Assembly (NCBI GenBank): GCA_046498185.1
Contig: JAWOBE010000199.1
Span: 1 to 18,857, forward strand
Length of the DNA stretch: 18,857 nt
Source of the DNA: CAYXDR01 sp046498185
GTDB taxonomy: Bacteria; Desulfobacterota; DSM-4660; Desulfatiglandales; Desulfatiglandaceae
Direction of reading: 5' to 3'
Shown here: in pieces, positions 1 to 5,735 of the stretch
How positions within the stretch are numbered: the first letter of the stretch is position 1
How the letters are laid out: the number at the start of each line of letters is the position of its first letter
Position numbers and translations under genes: made by a program
Notes under the pieces: generated by a model
Told to the model about the DNA's origin: nothing
The model's input: the letters and a program-made list of their open reading frames with translations, nothing else
The model's database searches: none

Positions 1-99
1 TTTCGGAACAAAAACTTTATCCGAAATGAAGCCGCCTGGCTTCGCTCTTCGAGCTACGCCGAGGCAAGCTTCGTTCTCCACTTCGTTCCGAACGAAGCT
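1..99 (-). repeat. Nested inverted repeats directly 3' of tRNA-Tyr
   Basis: This stretch holds no credible gene. It holds several perfect hairpins: AAGCTTCGTT (66-75) pairs with AACGAAGCTT (91-100), whose last base overlaps the CCA end of the tRNA; an alternative inner stem is CTTCGTT (81-87) with AACGAAG (91-97); GAAGCC (28-33) pairs with GGCTTC (38-43); TTTCGGA (1-7) pairs with TCCGAAA (20-26). On the minus strand the tRNA transcript would run straight into these stems. They may be processing signals, a terminator set without a clear U-tract, or a short dispersed repeat family. The window edge hides what follows. Confidence 0.5.
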
Positions 100-184
100 T
101 GGTGGAGAGGGGAGGATTCGAACCTCCGAAGGCTGAGCCGGCAGATTTACAGTCTGCTCCCTTTGGCCGCTCGGGAACCTCTCC
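100..184 (-). tRNA. tRNA-Tyr (anticodon GTA)
   Basis: Read on the minus strand, the 7-bp acceptor stem GGAGAGG/CCTCTCC closes bases 184-178 with 110-104, followed by the discriminator base and an encoded CCA (102-100). The anticodon loop reads CTGTAAA, giving GTA for tyrosine. The T-arm is GGAGGTTCGAATCCTCC. The length of 85 nt with a long variable arm is as expected for bacterial tRNA-Tyr. It lies 102 nt downstream of tRNA-Thr on the same strand and is probably cotranscribed with it. In many bacteria Tyr and Thr tRNA genes precede tuf, but no tuf is visible here. Confidence 0.97.
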
Positions 185-286
185 ATAACAAGAATTCGAT
201 TTTTGCCGTCCTTTGCCAACAGATACATCAAAGAACGACAAACAATGTCAGTCGGAATGCAACAACCCCCCCCTTTGTCCGCCAGC

Positions 287-362
287 TGGAGCCAGCGAAG
301 GGAATCGAACCCCCGACCCACTGATTACAAATCAGTTGCTCTACCATCTGAGCTACGCTGGC
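287..362 (-). tRNA. tRNA-Thr (anticodon TGT)
   Basis: On the minus strand the acceptor stem GCCAGCG/CGCTGGC closes bases 362-356 with 297-291, followed by a T discriminator and encoded CCA (289-287). The anticodon stem-loop is ACTGA-TTTGTAA-TCAGT, giving TGT for threonine. D-arm (AGCTCAGATGGTAGAGC) and T-arm (GTTCGATTC) are canonical. Total length is 76 nt. It is the first gene of the Thr-Tyr pair behind the promoter at 398-424. Confidence 0.97.
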
Positions 363-397
363 GCACGAATGTTACCGGCATAAATCGAAATAGTGAG

Positions 398-424
398 ATT
401 ATCCCACCATTTTCTGGATGTCAA
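398..424 (-). promoter_or_regulatory. Putative sigma-70 promoter of the tRNA-Thr/tRNA-Tyr unit
   Basis: On the minus strand a perfect -35 TTGACA (424-419) is followed after 15 bases by GATAAT (403-398), five of six matches to TATAAT. Transcription would start near 391, about 30 nt before the 5' end of tRNA-Thr. The 15-bp spacer is shorter than the usual 16-18. The rest of 363-699 carries no credible gene; it is AT-rich around 530-590. Confidence 0.6.
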
Positions 425-699
425 GATAAATTTGGCCGCGACGGAAATATTGTCAGAACTCTTCCGTCAGGTTGGAATCAGGTGGTTTTTAGGATTCAAC
501 TAATCGATATCACTTCGAATCGACTGTCTAAATTAATGTTGGATTTATATACAATATAAATTTTTTCCTGTCAATGACTAATTTTTCTTGCTGCATTTAG
601 GACTTGAACCCCCAGCGTCTTTATGATATTCGGTTTGAAAATCGTTATTCATAGCGTAGCGTAGAAGCTTCACTGCAGCAGCAACTAGGAGGTGGTAGA

Positions 700-996
700 A
701 TGACAGCACTGGCTGGAGGATTAGGCGCACTCATACTGGGAATCATAGGCATTATTGCGTGGTGGAGTCAATTTATCGATCTTTTGATGGGCAGCGTGCC
801 TTTGATATTGGTTCTAGGTGGAACACTGGCTGCCTATCTGGGATACGAAGAAATCAAAGACAAGAAAGCATCCCAGGAATTCGAAACCGAAAAAGATGTT
901 AAAACCGACCTTCAGAAGGAAGTTGAACAGTTGAGAGAAGAAATTAAAAATCTCAAAAAGAAAGAAAATGAGGAAGGCGAACAAGGTTCAAAATAA
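700..996 (+). CDS. Small two-helix membrane protein with coiled-coil tail
   Basis: A 98-residue protein of unknown function. The start is supported by a strong ribosome site AGGAGGTGG (687-695). Two hydrophobic helices are visible at about residues 5-22 and 31-49, separated by a short loop containing AWWSQFIDLL, so both ends probably lie on the same side of the inner membrane. Residues 52-92 are highly charged with heptad-like spacing (EVEQLREEIKNLKKK) and should form a cytoplasmic coiled coil. The pattern of the hairpin (small-residue helix, WW at the end, then G-x-VPL and a glycine-rich second helix) recalls from memory the short magnetosome protein MamI, but no alignment was run and the tail does not fit. 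The gene stands alone and is closed by the terminator at 1030-1066. Confidence 0.85.
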   Translation: MTALAGGLGALILGIIGIIAWWSQFIDLLMGSVPLILVLGGTLAAYLGYEEIKDKKASQEFETEKDVKTDLQKEVEQLREEIKNLKKKENEEGEQGSK

Positions 997-1029
997 TTAA
1001 TAAAAACATTTTTATAAAGCTTACGGCTT

Positions 1030-1066
1030 GGCGCTCCGGGCTTTTCCCCCGGAGCGCCTTTTTTTT
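1030..1066 (+). terminator. Strong intrinsic terminator after the small membrane protein gene
   Basis: A perfect 11-bp stem GGCGCTCCGGG (1030-1040) and CCCGGAGCGCC (1048-1058) encloses a 7-nt loop and is followed by eight T residues (1059-1066). It ends plus-strand transcription exactly where the convergent ndk gene stops. No matching A-tract precedes it, so it should be weaker for minus-strand transcription. Confidence 0.95.
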
Positions 1067-1481
1067 ATCCTAAGAGATCCAACTCACTGAAAAAATATCG
1101 TATTTCCTTCTCTGCATTCTCCCGGGAGTCTGACCCATGGACAACATTGCGTTCAATATTACTTCCGTATAGTTTCCGGATGGTTCCCTCAGCCGCTTTC
1201 CCAGGATCCGTGCTTCCCATCAATTCCCGGTAGCGGGATATAGCGTTATCCTCCTCAAGGACCATTACCACGCAAGACCCCGACGACATGAAATTGGTGA
1301 CACTTTCGAAAAAAGGCTTGCCGATGTGAACCGCATAAAACCCCTCAGCTTGCTTTTTGCTCATCCGAATCATCTTTAGAGCATGGATCGTAAATCCCTC
1401 CTTTTCGATTCTCGATAAAACTTCTCCTGTCAAATTCCGCGAAACCCCGTCAGGCTTAATAATGCCGAGTGTTCTTTCCAT
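1065..1481 (-). CDS. ndk: Nucleoside diphosphate kinase
   Basis: Transfers the gamma phosphate of ATP to nucleoside diphosphates through a phospho-histidine, keeping the NTP/dNTP pools balanced in the cytoplasm. The 138-residue length is typical. Visible family marks are the N-terminal ERTLGIIKPDG with Lys9, the G-x-(T)DP-x-KA segment near 89-96 (GSTDPGKAA), and the catalytic histidine His115 in NVVHGSDS. I start at ATG 1481 because GGAG lies about six bases before it and NDK proteins usually begin with M-(E)-R-T; the frame stays open to 1514, and the extra codons there contain the GGAGGAGG purine run that is better read as a ribosome site. It is transcribed divergently from the YkgJ-type gene at 1616. 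Confidence 0.95.
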   Translation of the reverse strand: MERTLGIIKPDGVSRNLTGEVLSRIEKEGFTIHALKMIRMSKKQAEGFYAVHIGKPFFESVTNFMSSGSCVVMVLEEDNAISRYRELMGSTDPGKAAEGTIRKLYGSNIERNVVHGSDSRENAEKEIRYFFSELDLLG

Positions 1482-1513
1482 CATAATCTCCAGTTCCTCC
1501 TCCAATAAATTCA

Positions 1514-1543
1514 TTGACCATCATGTTATTTAACTGGTATAAA
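1514..1543 (+). promoter_or_regulatory. Putative sigma-70 promoter of the YkgJ-type gene pair
   Basis: TTGACC (1514-1519) and TATAAA (1538-1543) are separated by 18 bases on the plus strand, five of six matches each. Transcription would start near 1550, leaving a leader of about 65 nt before the ATG at 1616. Confidence 0.5.
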
Positions 1544-1615
1544 AATCAAATATTAATGTCATCAGTCAAGCCTTTTCTCCACGGTAAAAAAAATTCCCAT
1601 GGAAAGGGACATGAA

Positions 1616-2353
1616 ATGTCAGAAAACTTTCGATCCGGCCCCCACGGCACGGAAAGGCTGGATGCCGATCATATTTTCCACTTTCAATGCTCGCCTGGTC
1701 TCTCCTGCTTCACTGAATGTTGTGGAGACGTTACCATAGCCTTGACCCCCTACGATGTACTCCGTTTGAAAAACGCCCTTGGGGTCGATTCAGAAGAATT
1801 CCTGGACGACTATACGATCATCATACCTAAGCGAAACAAATTGATACCGATGGTTGTTCTCAAAATGAACGAGTCAGACAAGCGCTGTCCGTTCGTTACA
1901 CCTCAAGGATGCAGCGTCTACGAGCACAGGCCGTGGCCCTGCCGCATGTTTCCGTTGGATGTGAATGATGATGGAACCTTCAGCATCATCCCCGGAGCTA
2001 AAAAATGTCGAGGGCTTGAGCAGCACGTCGGTCAACGGGTTTCCGATTGGCTGATAGAGCAGGGAGTGCCTGTCTACGATGAAATGAACAATCTTTTGGG
2101 ACAGATAACATCGCCGTTGAGAGCACAGCAACCCGACATAGACAATCCTCAAATTTTGAAGATGGTCTTTATGGCCCTATACAACCTCGATAAGTTTAGA
2201 AAATTTGTATTTTCCAGTACATTTTTAGATCGTTTTGAAATTGAAGAAATAAGAATTGAAAAGATAAAAAGAAGCGATATAGAGCTATATAAGTTTGCTA
2301 TTGATTGGATTAAGTTTGGTGTATTTGGACAAAAGCTCTTCCAGGTCAAATAG
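1616..2353 (+). CDS. YkgJ-family CxxCxxCC-type metal-binding protein (first of a tandem pair)
   Basis: A 245-residue protein of the YkgJ / putative zinc- or iron-chelating domain family (also linked to flagellin N-methylase FliB). Cellular role is unknown. Eight cysteines are arranged as in the family: Cys25, Cys31, Cys35-Cys36 in CSPGLSCFTECC, then Cys91, Cys99, Cys109 in CPFVTPQGC-SVYEHRPWPC, and Cys131. They probably hold a metal ion or iron-sulfur cluster. The C-terminal third is cysteine-free and ends in a conserved YNLDKFRKFVF...FAIDWIKFG region shared with the next gene. I start at 1616 (GGGA six bases upstream); the frame is open back to 1514, but that part overlaps the ndk leader and looks non-coding. 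Its stop TAG overlaps the next gene's GTG. Confidence 0.85.
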   Translation: MSENFRSGPHGTERLDADHIFHFQCSPGLSCFTECCGDVTIALTPYDVLRLKNALGVDSEEFLDDYTIIIPKRNKLIPMVVLKMNESDKRCPFVTPQGCSVYEHRPWPCRMFPLDVNDDGTFSIIPGAKKCRGLEQHVGQRVSDWLIEQGVPVYDEMNNLLGQITSPLRAQQPDIDNPQILKMVFMALYNLDKFRKFVFSSTFLDRFEIEEIRIEKIKRSDIELYKFAIDWIKFGVFGQKLFQVK

Positions 2354-3135
2354 TGAAAACAGAAGATCAAACTATATTTCAACCAATCCAAGGAGACACC
2401 GAATTTTCCTTTCAATGCCACCCCGGCATTGCTTGTTTCAACCATTGTTGTTCAAAGTTGAATCTGACGCTTACTCCATACGACATTGTGAATCTGAAAA
2501 AGCTGCTGCAGCTGGATTCCAGCTCCTTTCTGGACAGGTACACCCGGATTTTTGTCGACAGGCAAACAGGTCTGCCCGGTGTGCGCCTGAAAATGCTCGA
2601 AAATAATGAAAAATCATGTCCTTTTCTCACACCTGAAGGTTGTGCTGTCTACCAGGCACGCCCGGCGGCATGCCGGCTATACCCGCTTGGCCGCGCGACC
2701 GCCCGCCCTCAGAGATCCAGTACCGGTATCACGGAAAAATTTTTTCTCGTCAGGGAAAGCCACTGCCTCGGATTCAAAGAAAACCTGAGCTGGACGCCCG
2801 CGGAATGGATAAAACACGAGGGGCTCCATGCCTATCTGGAGGTCAACGATCCTTGGCAACAGGCGGTCATGGAGATTTCTCTTACACATAATAATGAGAA
2901 CAGCGAAAAGAAAAATAATATGTTTTTTATGGCCTCATACAATTTGGATCGTTTCAGAGCATTCATATTCAAAAGCTCTTTTCTTGAACGCTTCGATGTA
3001 GACGAAACAACGAAAGAAGGAATCTATCAGAATGATGAAGCACTGCTTCTTTTTGCAATAGAATGGATTAAATTTGCTTTTATAGGAAAGAAATCCGCAG
3101 TCATTAAGGTTAAAAACCCTGGGATTAAACTTTAA
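2353..3135 (+). CDS. YkgJ-family CxxCxxCC-type metal-binding protein (second of a tandem pair)
   Basis: A 260-residue paralogue of the preceding gene. It keeps the same eight cysteines: Cys22, 28, 32, 33 (CHPGIACFNHCC), 89, 97, 107 and 138, and the same C-terminal YNLDRFRAFIF...FAIEWIKFAF block. Translation starts with GTG at 2353, whose G is the last base of the upstream TAG stop (TAGTG), so it is probably made by translational coupling; no good ribosome site is visible. An insertion around residues 113-128 (ATARPQRSSTG) distinguishes it from the first copy. Function is unrecognised beyond metal binding. It converges on the SEC-C gene with a 13-bp gap and no terminator. Confidence 0.85.
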   Translation: MKTEDQTIFQPIQGDTEFSFQCHPGIACFNHCCSKLNLTLTPYDIVNLKKLLQLDSSSFLDRYTRIFVDRQTGLPGVRLKMLENNEKSCPFLTPEGCAVYQARPAACRLYPLGRATARPQRSSTGITEKFFLVRESHCLGFKENLSWTPAEWIKHEGLHAYLEVNDPWQQAVMEISLTHNNENSEKKNNMFFMASYNLDRFRAFIFKSSFLERFDVDETTKEGIYQNDEALLLFAIEWIKFAFIGKKSAVIKVKNPGIKL

Positions 3136-3148
3136 GCGGAAAAGTAGA

Positions 3149-3916
3149 TCATTTATTATGGTTAGCGCGGCTACCTAAATAACCGGGCAATTCTTGAATC
3201 ATCTCATCGATATCGGATGCTCTTTCATTGAGAAATGACATCATATTTTCGGATTGTTTTTTTAAAAGAAGCTGATCTCCGTTGCTTATATCCTTGCCTG
3301 AAATGAGCTTACCGTGCTCATATAGAAATAAAATAATAGCATCGTCCGCATCCGGTTGAACCTGAAATTTATCTGCAAGCAACCTGTACCACCCGGCGAA
3401 CTCGGATGGGTGATCAAGGTGTTCGGAGGGGATACCGAGGTCATAGCTCAAGGGCCTGCAAAACCCCGGCATCAAGCCCGAGCCTCCCATAAAATCAAGG
3501 GCATGCGCAAGTTGGTGAATCATTGCACTGTCCCCTATCCGAGGGGAAATGGCGAGGTAAACATTATCCGGATCAGTCAGCCTCGTCTTGAAAACATTGA
3601 CCATCAAACCACCGGATCCCCCCGCTGCCTCCGCCGCACTGTTTCGGCCCGAAAATCCAAGCTGCAGATATAACCCCAAATCTATCAACCTGATACCCAG
3701 CCTGCTTCCGGTAAGAGCGGGCAGGTCGAGCTGCTCGATAAATTCACGGGAACGGCCGAACCATACCTGCGGTAAAGACGTAATCATTGCGCTTTGCCCG
3801 GGTGTGAAATCCTCAATCCCCGATTTCCAGAGTTCGTCCTCCCTGCCGATGTGACAGTGCTTGAATTTCTTTCCGCTCCCACACGGGCAGGGATCATTTC
3901 TACGGATTTTTTTCAT
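3149..3916 (-). CDS. SEC-C motif zinc-binding protein
   Basis: A 255-residue protein whose N-terminus is a complete SEC-C zinc motif, RNDPCPCGSGKKFKHCH (Cys10, Cys12, Cys21, His22), the module found at the SecA C-terminus and on many unrelated proteins. The remaining about 230 residues are not recognised; they contain a histidine-rich stretch MIHQLAHALDF and no signal peptide or membrane helix. I start at ATG 3916, just before the motif with AGGG upstream; the frame is open to 4024, but those codons overlap the preceding gene. It is the last gene of the long minus-strand series, 7 nt after the zinc-ribbon gene, so it is probably cotranscribed with hdrB. Confidence 0.85.
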   Translation of the reverse strand: MKKIRRNDPCPCGSGKKFKHCHIGREDELWKSGIEDFTPGQSAMITSLPQVWFGRSREFIEQLDLPALTGSRLGIRLIDLGLYLQLGFSGRNSAAEAAGGSGGLMVNVFKTRLTDPDNVYLAISPRIGDSAMIHQLAHALDFMGGSGLMPGFCRPLSYDLGIPSEHLDHPSEFAGWYRLLADKFQVQPDADDAIILFLYEHGKLISGKDISNGDQLLLKKQSENMMSFLNERASDIDEMIQELPGYLGSRANHNK

Positions 3917-3923
3917 CACACCC

Positions 3924-4193
3924 TCATTCTTCCACGATCCGTTCCCGATGTGCGTCGCTGGACCAGCACGGCAAAGGTCCCATCTCACCAGTCTCGGGAT
4001 TGTAGCGGCACCGGTACGAAGCATGAACCTTCTGAGTCTTCATCAAATGCTCCCATCCCCGAACGTAATACCCGCATTCATCGTTGAAACAAACCCACTG
4101 AATAATCGGCCCCCATGTCGAATTGTCCGGCGAGGCCCACTTCTTCATTTCAGCCCCGCAATGGGGGCATATGGGGATATCCTTTTGTTCCAT
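3924..4193 (-). CDS. Small zinc-ribbon protein (Ogr/Delta-like)
   Basis: An 89-residue protein with paired cysteines CPHC (Cys9, Cys12) and CFNDEC (Cys35, Cys40), matching a zinc-ribbon fold, followed by YYVRGWEHLMKTQKVHASYRCRYNPETG and two more cysteines (62, 76). It resembles proteins annotated as Ogr/Delta-like zinc finger in sulfate reducers, but I would not infer phage origin. I start at ATG 4193 with AAGGA about 10 bases upstream. An alternative is TTG at 4232, whose TTGA overlaps the hdrB stop and would add 13 residues. It lies 35 nt after hdrB and 7 nt before the SEC-C gene. Role unknown. Confidence 0.8.
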   Translation of the reverse strand: MEQKDIPICPHCGAEMKKWASPDNSTWGPIIQWVCFNDECGYYVRGWEHLMKTQKVHASYRCRYNPETGEMGPLPCWSSDAHRERIVEE

Positions 4194-4228
4194 GTTTTTT
4201 TCCTTTCGCCCTCTTACGCTCACACACC

Positions 4229-5107
4229 TCAATGAAACGCCCTGTTGAGTACCTTCTCCGGCGGAATTATATTATAGTTAAGTGCTGCTTCCCTTTTTGG
4301 ATCCATCCCGAAAGCTACGGCCATCAACTGCGTTAGATACACTATCGGTATATCGAATTCGGTCCCCAGCATCTTGTTGATTCTCCCCTGGTAGTTTTCC
4401 AGGTTCATTGCGCACATCGGGCAAACAGTCGAAACCAGCTCTGCTCCGTGCCTGATGGCGTCGTTCAAAATGTCCCCAACCAGGCGGGCGCAGGCTTCCA
4501 TTTCGGTCAAAAATATCCCGGACCCGCAGCATCTCATCTTATTCGGAAAATATACAGCCTCCGCCCCCAGAGCAGATATAATTTTATCCTGTATAACCGG
4601 GTTTTCCACGCTGTCATACTCGCCGTAAGGTCTTACGGACTGGCATCCGACGTATCCTGCGACCTTTATTCCATCGAGTGGATATACAACGAGGTCTGCG
4701 ATCGCCCCGATGCCTATGTCGTGATAAAGGACATCCAGCAGATGGCGTACCCTGATGTTTCCGGAATACGAAAGCCCCCCCTCTGCCAGTATCTCGTTGA
4801 CCGTGGATGCCAGCCCAGGGTCCTGCTGGATCTCATGGTTGACCTTGTTCATCTGAATATAACACGAACTGCAAGGCGCGACTATATCGAAACCGCCCGC
4901 TGCCTCTGCAAGAGCGAGGTTCCTGGCATTCAAAACTTTTATAGCCAGATCATTTCCGCCCACATAGGAGATACTCGCTCCGCAGCAGTTCCAGTCATCG
5001 ATTTCATTGAACTCCATTCCCAGAGCCTCGCAAACCGGACGCAGAGAAACAAGAAAATTCGCGCCGCTTGCCTCCAGAGAACAGCCCCAGTAAAGAAAAT
5101 ATTTCAT
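4229..5107 (-). CDS. hdrB: HdrB-like heterodisulfide reductase subunit (two CCG domains)
   Basis: A 292-residue HdrB-type protein with two complete CCG motifs, each able to hold a non-cubane [4Fe-4S] cluster: Cys9, Cys41-Cys42, Cys79, Cys82, and Cys155, Cys193-Cys194, Cys229, Cys232. In methanogen HdrABC this subunit cleaves the disulfide of CoM-S-S-CoB. Here it follows qmoAB and hdrC, so it more likely takes the place of the CCG half of QmoC and exchanges electrons between QmoAB and an unknown partner. No membrane helix is present, unlike QmoC. The start overlaps the hdrC stop as ATGA, with AGGAG upstream; this coupling indicates one complex. Confidence 0.9.
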   Translation of the reverse strand: MKYFLYWGCSLEASGANFLVSLRPVCEALGMEFNEIDDWNCCGASISYVGGNDLAIKVLNARNLALAEAAGGFDIVAPCSSCYIQMNKVNHEIQQDPGLASTVNEILAEGGLSYSGNIRVRHLLDVLYHDIGIGAIADLVVYPLDGIKVAGYVGCQSVRPYGEYDSVENPVIQDKIISALGAEAVYFPNKMRCCGSGIFLTEMEACARLVGDILNDAIRHGAELVSTVCPMCAMNLENYQGRINKMLGTEFDIPIVYLTQLMAVAFGMDPKREAALNYNIIPPEKVLNRAFH

Positions 5108-5694
5108 TGTACGACGACTCCTTTCCGGACCTCATCGGCCTTATCGAGCATCTTTCGCAAAGCACCGATACCCTTTATCGATCTTTCGGGCAAAACTTTC
5201 ATCCTCTTGTGAAGCAGCATGCTTATGCCGATATCGGCCAGCTCCAGGCTGTTTCGTATCCCGGGAATGAATCCGTCGGCGAAAAAATATCGCCGTGAAA
5301 GGTCTTTCTCGTCGATCCGGCCCTTCTTATATATCTGCGCCCAGAATTCGCCCGCGAATGCAGCTGTGTCTTTGCGCGGCAGATATCCCTGCCTCAACGC
5401 AAAATGCGCAAGCCCGTGCATAACGTCCACCACTGGTATACCTCGAGGACAACGGACCTTGCATGCATAACACGACGTGCACAGCAGCAATGCCTCGGCG
5501 CCCAGCACTTCTTCGCGCCTTCCAGCCCTGACCATTGCAAAAATCTTTCTTGGGGAATAGTCCATGTCGAGACTCAGCGGGCAGGATGCGGCACACACGC
5601 CGCACTGCATACATTTCTTTATCTCCTGCCCGAAATCCACCCGCCTGAACACCTCCTCAGCGAACGATTGATCGTATTGTTTCCCGTTTTTCAT
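5104..5694 (-). CDS. hdrC: HdrC-like ferredoxin subunit
   Basis: A 196-residue protein with two [4Fe-4S] ferredoxin motifs: Cys28-31-34-38 (CMQCGVCAASCP) and Cys72-75-78-82 (CTSCYACKVRCP). This is the HdrC layout and corresponds to the N-terminal ferredoxin part of QmoC. The C-terminal half (residues 95-196) is helical and charged, without a membrane helix or b-type heme domain. It should pass electrons between HdrB and the QmoAB flavoproteins. I start at ATG 5694, preceded by AAGGGG; a GTG at 5742 overlapping the qmoB stop is possible and would add 16 residues. Its stop overlaps the hdrB start by 4 nt. Confidence 0.9.
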   Translation of the reverse strand: MKNGKQYDQSFAEEVFRRVDFGQEIKKCMQCGVCAASCPLSLDMDYSPRKIFAMVRAGRREEVLGAEALLLCTSCYACKVRCPRGIPVVDVMHGLAHFALRQGYLPRKDTAAFAGEFWAQIYKKGRIDEKDLSRRYFFADGFIPGIRNSLELADIGISMLLHKRMKVLPERSIKGIGALRKMLDKADEVRKGVVVQ

Positions 5695-5735
5695 TACCAA
5701 CCCCTTGTCAATTCTTCCATTGGGCCGAAGGCCTT

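Noticed and set aside
17..241. Minus-strand open frame of 74 codons
   Set aside because: It overlaps the whole tRNA-Tyr gene and the hairpin repeats.
203..559. Plus-strand open frame of 118 codons
   Set aside because: It runs antisense through the tRNA-Thr gene and its promoter and has no ribosome site.
4448..5212. Plus-strand open frame of 254 codons
   Set aside because: Antisense to hdrB and the end of hdrC, whose motifs are intact; no ribosome site.
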